Shown: positions 56,930-64,000 of the stretch, one piece after another | Layout of the letters: each line of letters opens with the position of its first letter | Numbering within the stretch: position 1 is the stretch's first letter | Origin: Cordylochernes scorpioides | Lineage: Eukaryota; Arthropoda; Arachnida; Pseudoscorpiones; Chernetidae | DNA length: 64,000 nt | Direction: 5' to 3' | NCBI GenBank assembly: GCA_030710605.1 | Contig: CP092863.1 | Span: forward strand, 143,188,623 to 143,252,622 | The notes under the pieces: generated by a model | The model's database searches: none | What the model was told of the DNA's origin: nothing | The model's input: only the letters and a program-made list of their open reading frames with translations | Program-made: the position numbers and the translations under genes

Positions 56930-57178
56930 GAAAATGAAACAATATTCAAATGCGAAATTATTATAGACGTGTATGTGATTCTCTTATAAAAATAAAACAA
57001 TTTCTAATGTTCTTACTGCGATGGAAAAATTAATGGGAGGGCCTGGCTCATCAGTGGTGAACCCTCCCAGCGCAGTAAGGGTAGTAGATAATGTTTAATT
57101 TTTAAAAGAATCATACGCGTCTATAATAGTTTCGAATTATGATAACAGATGCGCGCTATGTATCATAATATTCAAAAA
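56930..57178. repeat. FB-alpha palindrome
   Basis: Arms ATTATAGACGTGTATGTGAT.. and ..ATACGCGTCTATAATAGTTT around the GGGAGGGCCTGG core. Confidence 0.75.
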
Positions 57179-57528
57179 TTTATATCAAAGTTTTTAAATA
57201 ATCTCAAGTGTTAGGTATAATTGTAACTTATGTGTGCTGTATATATGGGTTTTTTTTCCTTTTTTTTCTTTATTTTGAGGTGTGTTTAAATTAAATTACC
57301 TATGTATATAGTATGCTTGTTTGAAATCAATTTCAAGAATATGGTAAATGCCTTGAGCATTTGTTTTGGATATATAAATAGATTCTCCCTCTCTCTCTCT
57401 CTTGTATTGCTTTCCTTTGGGCGCCAGTGTCCTTGGCGGGACATCGCGCTTTGTATTTATAGTTGAATAAAGTTGAATATTTATCATAATATTCAAATTA
57501 TAAAACAATTTATCATGAATATAACATA
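57179..57528. other. AT-rich DNA with a CT tract
   Basis: CTCCCTCTCTCTCTCTC at about 57382; GGGCGCCAGTGTCCTTGGCG follows. No gene recognised. Confidence 0.5.
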
Positions 57529-57836
57529 CTAGCCGAATGACCCGGGCAACACCCGGGTTTTACCCGATTAAATGATTTTATTCAAATACTATTCGTTACA
57601 ATTATAAATTGGCGCCGTGGATGTCATTCTTGTATAATATATAAATGAGTTTTAAAAATTGTAAAAAAAAAAAATGTAACGCCTGGGAATCGAACTCGGG
57701 CAACCCGCGTGGCAGGCGAGCATTCTACCACTGAACCACCGATGGTCATGAGAAATGGCCATATTTGGGTATTTATTCCATTCACAAAAGCAAACGGTGA
57801 CAGAATTGATTAAGAAAGAATTGATTATGACGCTGA
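57529..57836 (-). mobile_element. Helitron-like element Hel-2, 308 bp
   Basis: On minus: A | TCAGCGTCAT ... CCCGGGTGTTGCCCGGGTC-ATTCGG-CTAG | T. It carries a nearly complete tRNA-Gly-like sequence in its middle. The clearest of the three copies. Confidence 0.78.
57675..57745 (-). tRNA. tRNA-Gly(GCC)-like sequence inside Hel-2, probable pseudogene
   Basis: Minus strand has the D arm (GGTTCAGTGGTAGAATGC), anticodon arm with GCC (TCGCCTGCCACGCGGG region) and T arm (GAGTTCGATTCCCAGG) of animal tRNA-Gly-GCC, with usable A and B boxes. The acceptor stem no longer pairs: 5' side ATCGG, 3' side GGCGTTACA. It is therefore a pseudo-tRNA or SINE-like promoter carried by the Helitron. Confidence 0.65.
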
Positions 57837-57859
57837 TAACTGTATATATTAATATATAA

Positions 57860-58000
57860 CACTTTAATTAAAAAGGCATATATTGGATCAAAATATCATT
57901 TATTTTACCGATATTTCAGTTGGCTGAACGCCAACCTTTATCACAAGGTATTATAACATATTTAATGTATGTCAACAACAATCTCAGCGCCACATAAGGT
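57860..58000. repeat. FB2 fragment
   Basis: AAAAAGGCATATATTGGATC, then TTTCAGTTGGCTGAACGCCA and ACCTTTATC; only one arm. Confidence 0.7.
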
Positions 58001-58009
58001 CAATATATA

Positions 58010-58352
58010 TAATCTACAGTCATAGACAAAACTTGAGGAAGTTGTACCTTTTATCATGTATCTTGTATATTAGGATTCAGATAAAAACACTGAAGGATAT
58101 TACAGTGACCTTTATTGAAGACACACGAGATAACCAAGTGTGTATACACTCATAGACAAAACTTAAGGAAGTTGTACCTTTTAGCATGTATATCGGGATT
58201 CAGACAATAACTCTGAAAGATATTACAGTGTCCTTTATTGAAGACACACGAGGTAACCTAGTGTGAACAGCCTCTGTCTCCTTAAAAAAAAACGACAGGC
58301 GACGACATCAGAGACTTTCCAGTTTCTTAGGTTTTGTCAATGAGTGTATAGA
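58010..58352. repeat. Tc1-like MITE, two units with both ends
   Basis: Starts CAGTCATAGACAAAACTTGA and ends TTTGTCAATGAGTGTATA. Confidence 0.72.
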
Positions 58353-58705
58353 AAGGAATAATTCTCTAACAAATTTTTTAAATCTTAAAAACAGGTAACA
58401 ATTCAAATTCATTTTCTGACAAAGACTCTACACACTTGATAAAAAGGAACTCTTTCAGAAAATAAAAATAAAAATAAAAAACCTCTAATTATATAAAATG
58501 TAAAACTACTCTAAAACTTGATTTTAATTATTTCTCAAGTATTCATTGTTATGTAAGTTTTTAATTATTTCTATATTTCTCTTTTATATAATAGAGAGTT
58601 ATTTCAATTATATCTTTTAATTATTTCATTTCAAGAGAGTCATAATACATTTACACCAATTTACAAGTCTTCCCTTTAAAGAAAAAAAAAGTAATTATTA
58701 TTTAA
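58353..58705. other. AT-rich DNA, nothing recognised
   Basis: No features recognised. Confidence 0.5.
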
Positions 58706-59008
58706 CTATATTTAGTACAAGTGGTACAGGCCATGATAATCATGGTGGGTAGAATTTGGCGACTGGTTTTACTGTAAGTGCACCACATTGTCTACACATG
58801 TGAAAAGCAGTTCAATTTTTCTACTTACAAATGTGCCATAACCCCGATTAATTATTTACACTCGATGGTAGGGTTTGACTTTTGCAAGAATCGAGAGCTA
58901 TTGGTTAATTTTTTTTATATATATAAAAAAGTGCCCAATGCGGGATTCGATCCCGGGTCGTAGCGATCGAAAACCAACGGTTTAGAACAACCTTCCACCG
59001 CGACCCTC
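58706..59008 (-). mobile_element. tRNA-derived SINE, full length
   Basis: Head at 58934-59008 with minus-strand B box GGGATCGAATCCCGC and GTCTAAACCGTTGG-like D arm; body and CCATGATAATCATGG end at 58730. The best full-length copy. Confidence 0.82.
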
Positions 59009-59490
59009 TATTATTATTTTAAATGCATAAAGTGATATTTTTACATATTTACCAAAATAAAATCGTATATTAAAGACAAGTTATATATATATATATATAT
59101 ATTATATAATCTAAAAATATTATATAATCTAAAACCTCAAAAATTTCTATATTTTAAAAAATATATATTTTATTTTATTCATTGATAATTTTTATTTTTG
59201 TTATCATCGTTTTTAGAAAGACTTTCAGTTTTAGTTGTATAATTTTGTTGTAAATATGCGTAGTTAACCAATCAATCCTTTTAAATCACTAATATAGGAT
59301 TAAATTATAAATTCTATATAATGTGAAACTAACAAATGTGTAATCTTTCCTCAAGTAATTGAAAATAAAAGCTACTTGACGGTAAATAATTATCTTTTTT
59401 TTATCACGACTGCACCTCAACCCTTTATCTTATCGATCCTTTGTCTTATCAAGCCTAATCTAACAACAACACAAAATATTCATAACATAT
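59009..59490. repeat. AT tract and diverged R1 fragment
   Basis: 59100-59490 matches the last third of R1 (TAATATAGGATT, GCTACTTGACGGTAAATAAT, CACGACTGCACCT). Confidence 0.6.
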
Positions 59491-59945
59491 ATACAGGTAA
59501 ACCTGTCTATAGCGCCCCCTCTAAATAGCGCCTTCCTCTCTATAGCGCCCGATTTTTGTTGGGAAAAATTATAGATTCGTAGAGGAAGAGAAATAACCTT
59601 TATTACCAAAAGATATAAAACTATAAAAGAAGGACAAATTATATTTACATCAGCAGCTGGCCTGCCCTATTCAAATAACCGCTAGCCTACTAACAATCCA
59701 ACAAAGCTGTGATACATATATATGCAGAGATGTCAATTTGCATAGACAATACTGAAATACTATGTAAATATCTGCATATCAAATATTGTAGAAATATCTG
59801 CAATTGCCAATTTCAACAATTTTAAATACGTAGTACGATGAGATATTTACATTAAAATTGACCTGTCTATAGCACCCCCTCTCTATAGCACCCTATTTTG
59901 GTGAGTCCCAAGAGGGGGGCGCTATAGACAGGTTTAACTGTATAT
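59491..59945. repeat. Tigger/pogo-like TIR MITE
   Basis: Ends CAGGTAAACCTGTCTATAGC and GCTATAGACAGGTTTAACTG flanked by TA. The subterminal GCGCCCCCTC block is repeated in the interior on both strands. No transposase. Confidence 0.72.
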
Positions 59946-59969
59946 ATAAATAATTGTTGTGTTAAAAAT

Positions 59970-60415
59970 TATTCATCAATTTCACCGATAGATGGCACTA
60001 AATTGATTATGCAAATATGTAAACTAAAAGTTATGTAACGATAGAAGTTTGTTCTCCACATAGCGCGGCTATATAATAATTCATCAATTTCGCCGATAGA
60101 TGGCGCTGAATTGATGATACACAAAATTATCAACTAAAAGTTATGTAACGCTAGAAGTTTGTTCTCCACATAGCGCGGCTATATAATAATTCATCAATTT
60201 CGCCGATAGATGGCGCTGAATTGATGATACACAAAATTATCAACTAAAAGTTATGTAACGCTAGAATTTTGTTCTCCACATATAGCGGCTATACAATAAT
60301 TCATCAATTTCGCCGATAGATGGCGCTAAATTGACGATACAAAAAATTATCAACTAAAAGTTATGTAACGATAGAAGTTTGTTCTCCACACATAGAGAGC
60401 GGCTATACAATAAAC
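59970..60415 (+). repeat. 110-bp tandem repeat, about four units
   Basis: Units start at GATAGATGGC 59987, 60094, 60205 and 60315. Each has CAACTAAAAGTTATGTAACG and TTTGTTCTCCACATAGCGCG. Confidence 0.88.
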
Positions 60416-60855
60416 TACAAAAAGGTAGTAATCCCATAGAGATTTATTAAGGGATTACTACGTTGGTAGAATACAATTATGGGGTATTATTAAGTACTAT
60501 GTGATGGAAACATAGGATTAAGGTTTAGTGAGTGAACCCTAGATTTACTCCCATAGGAAGGGCAGACTTCCATGGGGAGTAGAAATACGTGATGGGCCTT
60601 AGTAATTCACATTAACTGATTCTTATTTATAGGAAGCTCGTTGATCACATATTATTTACTATGTGAATTAATCTACAGACCACTTATTGTATTGAATACA
60701 TCGAAGCTTTCGTTATATATATCTTTTTCAGTTGTTTGAATAACGAGATTAAACAAAGGAGGAAAATTAAATATAATTCAGTGATGAAAATTCGAAACTA
60801 TTATAGACATGTATGATTTTTTTTTTTAATTCACGTTTTCCCTATTTTTTCCATA
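60416..60855. other. Unassigned DNA
   Basis: Moderate GC (GGAAGGGCAGACTTCCATGG); contains a short GGGATTACTAC inverted repeat. Ends with an FB-alpha scrap (AAAATTCGAAACTATTATAG). Confidence 0.45.
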
Positions 60856-61132
60856 TACATCTATCCCCCGATTTACACGATACTTGTTTTACACGTTTTC
60901 GCTTTTACACGGTTTTCCAAATATTTTTTTGTTTTTATCGCACTATACTAAATGCTACTGTGATTGAACACATGCGCTGTGTACACATCTCACGAGGAAT
61001 CCCGAGCTTATGTGCTGACTACATATTTTAACCTGTCAATGCATTTTATTTTTATTTCTGTGTACACCTATCCCCCGATTTACACGTTTTTCTCAGGAAC
61101 GTATCTACCGTGTAAATCGGGGGATAGGTGTA
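60856..61132 (-). repeat. TIR MITE, inverted copy of 53764-54043
   Basis: Hairpin end at the right (about 61063-61132), simple end at the left. Confidence 0.75.
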
Positions 61133-61970
61133 TTGATATATACTCTATAAATACACATTTATTCTTCATTTACATTAATATCTTTAACACAAAAAAAAAC
61201 TTATATTTTACTTCACTATAATCAACTCTAACAATCATCTAAAAAGTTCCATAGAAAAAGAAATCACTTTAAAAACCCCATCTACACAGAGAGAGAAATC
61301 GAACACAATATACTTAAAACTATCTACTTTAGAAAAAAAAAAGAATAATTTTAAAATTACTCACACGAATTCGGTTTAAAAAAAAAGAGAAAACGCTTTA
61401 AAGAAAAAAGTCATGATCACCATCATAAGAGAGTTGAGGAGAGAGATTTAAAAAAGGGTTGCTAGATTGAATTGAAAATACGAATGACAAAATGGCAATG
61501 GGACCAAACAAAAGTGCCAATTTCTCCGTTTAAAAAAAATTTTTTTTTTTTTTCTTCGAAAAAAAAAAGGTTTTTCTTTCCAAATGAATCAATATAAACT
61601 ATCCAATCTTAAGTTATAATCTCAGGGGAAATATGTTGAAACGTTCGTTTAAAAGTTATTTTTTTACCCCCAAATTTGTTATAAATTATTTAGGTTTGGA
61701 ATTATTTATACCTGCCCTTTACTTTTCCAATTTGGTCTTTTTCCTCTCAGAAAGTATTTCATTAATCTAATTCCATTTCTTCTGAAAGCTTTTATTTCTA
61801 TTCCGTAAAAAGTAAAGACTTTATTTATTTATTTTTATTGTGTATTTCTCTTTTTTTAATTTATTGTGAAATATATTGATGGTTTTCTTTTTTTATTTGT
61901 GGTTTGATATATGTATATAAAGATAAGTCAATATTCACCTTCTATTTATATTTTTGTCATATATATATAT
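61133..61970. other. AT-rich DNA, nothing recognised
   Basis: Homopolymer-rich; no features recognised. Confidence 0.5.
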
Positions 61971-61972
61971 TT

Positions 61973-62312
61973 AAAGAGACAAGGGTCGCCTCTCCCGTCA
62001 AAATAGACGTCTAAAACCAGACGTCATCTATTGACTGTCGACTCAATTAGCGGCCTCAGGTCGGGGACAAAGCCACAATACCAACTTTGGCAAACTGAAA
62101 AGCGTCCACCTAGAGACCATGGTTTCGGGCTAATGGCCCTCGTCGTTTTTCAGTTTGCCAAAGCTGGTGTTGTGGCTTTGTCACCGACCCTAAGGCCGCT
62201 AGTTGCGGCGACGGTCAATAGATGGCGTCTGGTTTTAGACGTCTATTTTGACGGGAGAGGCGACCCTTGTCTCTTTAGATCAATTTCCTCCCGGCAAATT
62301 TCCATCTATAAA
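61973..62312. mobile_element. Retrozyme-like inverted pair, hammerhead half deleted
   Basis: Left arm (61973-62146) and right arm (62147-62276) mirror each other from the outer CTCTTTAGAT ends to the TTTCAGTTTGCC segment. The left arm (minus) keeps helix II, GAAAC, GGUC and the 3' helix I strand (62110-62146), but the sequence stops inside the CUGANGA box (CGACGA remains). The right arm has no ribozyme. Confidence 0.78.
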
Positions 62313-62954
62313 AATATTATATATATATGTGTAGTATATTTTAAACTGTATAATAATGACACTTTTAGTATATGTCACATATCTTCCAATTAGTTAGAGC
62401 CGATACTTTATAAAATCATACCCTTCTATTAAAATGTACACTGCTCCTATTTGCTACCACCCCATATTTTGTAAATATGCTATATCTTTATTAATATAAC
62501 CTGTACACCCTTATTTGTACTTAAACTTAAAATTGTGACGTCAACATAAAAAGCCAAAGAGTGGTCAGCTGCGGGCAGAGTGGAGGAAATAGCCGACGCT
62601 CAGATGGAGCCCCCTCCAGGGCTTTTCATAGACGACCCCTGTCAACAGGACAGTTTTTGCAGAGGGTCAGCGGCAGTATGTTCTACAGGGTGTCCATCGG
62701 CAGACCGCTTCTGTATCTCTCGGTCTCTCTCTCTCTCCATGTCTCGGTGATAAGCATCCAAGTTTGTGTCATGGCCTCTACCTCTGTCCCGTGGACTGTC
62801 CCCGACCACTCTCGGTGCTAACATCTAGCCCTGCCTCTGCTTCTTGTTGTCCTCGTGTGGGAAGAACATCAACACTCGCCTCACGTACACGACTGCCAGT
62901 TTATCCATACGTCGACAGAATCACATTTGCAACAATATTACACACATATAAATA
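62313..62954. other. Unassigned, includes a GC-rich island (62540-62930)
   Basis: The island has several 70-93 codon frames on both strands, none convincing; a TCTCGGTCTCTCTCTCTC tract lies at about 62715. It may be part of a retroelement UTR. Confidence 0.4.
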
Positions 62955-63030
62955 TATTAAAAATAAAGAAGGCATCTCCTGACCACGAGAACATGTGCTT
63001 TTTTTCTATTGTCTTATCATATATATATAT
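62955..63030. repeat. FB4 fragment
   Basis: AAAAATAAAGAAGGCATCTC..ATGTGCTTTTT, one arm, then an AT tract ending in TSD ATAT. Confidence 0.65.
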
Positions 63031-63408
63031 TGTTGCACCAAGTTGCAGCTTTGCAGAGTCGTCGACCTTGGTTTCTTCCTTCTTGGTGTTATACACGTTT
63101 CCCGAGCGGGTTTCCATATTCAGAGCAAATAAATAAAAGTAATTAAATAAAAGTAAATAAAAATAAATTACCTTTCAACGTTATTGTGTTTATTTATTTG
63201 TGGTCTTCCTCGTAGGTCGTGATCCGCAGTCTTCCTCTCCGTCCTCTCTCGCTCCAATAACCAATCAAGTAATATGTACAATAAATATTACAAAAGGAAT
63301 GAAACTATAAAAAGGAATGATGATAATCTAAATATTCTGTTTTAAATAAATATTATATATCGTAGAATATTTTGAATAAATGTAAGGCGCATTAAAATTG
63401 ATGTAACA
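63031..63408 (-). mobile_element. Solo LTR, 378 bp, minus strand
   Basis: Inverted partner of 27757-28134, same length. On minus starts TGTTACATC and ends GGTGCAACA; flanked by ATAT on both sides. This copy keeps the canonical TG..CA ends. Confidence 0.68.
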
Positions 63409-63600
63409 ATATATATATTTTTTATTTATCAAACAAAACACACGTATATCCTATGCGGATATGTACGTGTAAATTTCCGAATAATTTTATGTACATAATT
63501 TCAAAATATATATATACAAAAATTATTTTTTTGGTTTAGAGAGAGAGAGTGAAAAATTATTTAAATTTATAATATATTTTTTTCTAATGAAAAAAAAAAA
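63409..63600. other. AT-rich DNA, nothing recognised
   Basis: No features recognised. Confidence 0.5.
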
Positions 63601-63604
63601 ATTC

Positions 63605-63775
63605 AAAGGCCCCTGATTATTACAAAAGTCCAACGCAACCAATGAGTGCAAGTAACCAAACAGGGCTCTGGCACACTTGTAAGTGCAAAGGTCAAACTAC
63701 GCGCTTTACACATGTGTAGACATGTGGTGTACCTACAGTTAAAGTAGTCGCCAACTACTACCCACTAAATGTTTG
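63605..63775 (+). mobile_element. SINE body, head missing
   Basis: AATGAGTGCAAGTAACCAAA, AGGGCTCTGGCACACTTGTA, CATGTGTAGACATGTGG. Ends at CTACTACCCAC. Confidence 0.7.
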
Positions 63776-63789
63776 TATAATAGTGGTTG

Positions 63790-63885
63790 TACGTATTCCA
63801 AGTACAGGCCATGATAATCATGGTAGGTAGTAAGTGACCACTTTTACTGTAAGTGCACCACATGTCTACATATGTAGGGAGACAC
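63790..63885 (-). mobile_element. SINE 3' end
   Basis: AGTACAGGCCATGATAATCA..CACATGTCTACATATG, opposite to the previous copy. Confidence 0.7.
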
Positions 63886-64000
63886 CTGGATTTTAATAAT
63901 ATTAATTTCTGAAAGTTCTATTTAAAGATATACTTAGGTTAATTCATTTTTTGATGTTTATAATGTATATATATTCACCAAAAAGGCACCTCTCCCTTCA
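63886..64000. other. AT-rich DNA at the window end
   Basis: Ends in AAAAAGGCACCTCTCCC, the start of another palindrome-family arm cut by the window. Confidence 0.45.

Noticed and set aside
57675..57745. Functional tRNA-Gly gene
   Set aside because: Acceptor stem does not pair and the sequence lies inside a repeated element.
62561..62982. ORFs in the GC-rich island near 62.6 kb
   Set aside because: Frames on both strands, no recognisable domain, and a CT-rich low-complexity part; too weak to call a gene.

Overview
The window is eukaryotic, AT-rich and intergenic. I see no complete host gene. Nearly everything is mobile or repetitive DNA: a Penelope-like element (PLE), a Ty3/Gypsy LTR element, Helitrons, solo LTRs, tRNA-derived SINEs, LINE tails, TIR MITEs and many long palindromes. 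This mix, with GIY-YIG PLEs and the many 'GATGGCGC'-type repeats, suggests an invertebrate animal, perhaps an arthropod; the phylum is a guess.

1-27475 is a direct duplication. Copy A (about 13-20865) and copy B (about 21977-27475) share a 26-bp minisatellite, AT-rich DNA, a LINE tail and repeat R1. Copy A alone has two large insertions, so copy B gives the empty site for both. The first (3143-14580, 13-bp TSD) is a PLE inverted dimer: a 5'-truncated minus copy head-to-head with a longer plus copy. The minus copy is itself split by a 6,988-bp Helitron (3661-10648), most of which is a 6.3-kb array of about 285 copies of a 22-bp unit. The second (15541-19919, 5-bp TSD) is a decayed Ty3/Gypsy element. 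Copy B alone has a small Helitron-like insertion.

27476-64000 is a mosaic of nested small repeats: solo LTRs proven by TSDs (27757-28134, 63031-63408, 41433-41637), SINEs, a 5'-truncated retrocopy of an unknown gene (39093-39553, 12-bp TSD), a tRNA-Gly-like sequence inside a Helitron-like element, pogo/Tc1-like MITEs, and several families of long palindromes.

The most striking feature is at 32039-32786: a near-perfect 748-bp palindrome carrying one intact type I hammerhead ribozyme per arm, with canonical core and all three helices, inside a monomer of about 319 bp repeated 1.3 times. This is the architecture of animal retrozyme-like repeats. Degenerate relatives lie near 36.1, 55.5 and 62.0 kb, and weaker hammerhead-like remnants occur in the PLE 3' region and in other palindromes. 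My working model is that the GIY-YIG PLE, which itself inserted as an inverted dimer here, mobilised hammerhead-bearing non-autonomous RNAs and left palindromic insertions. This is inference.
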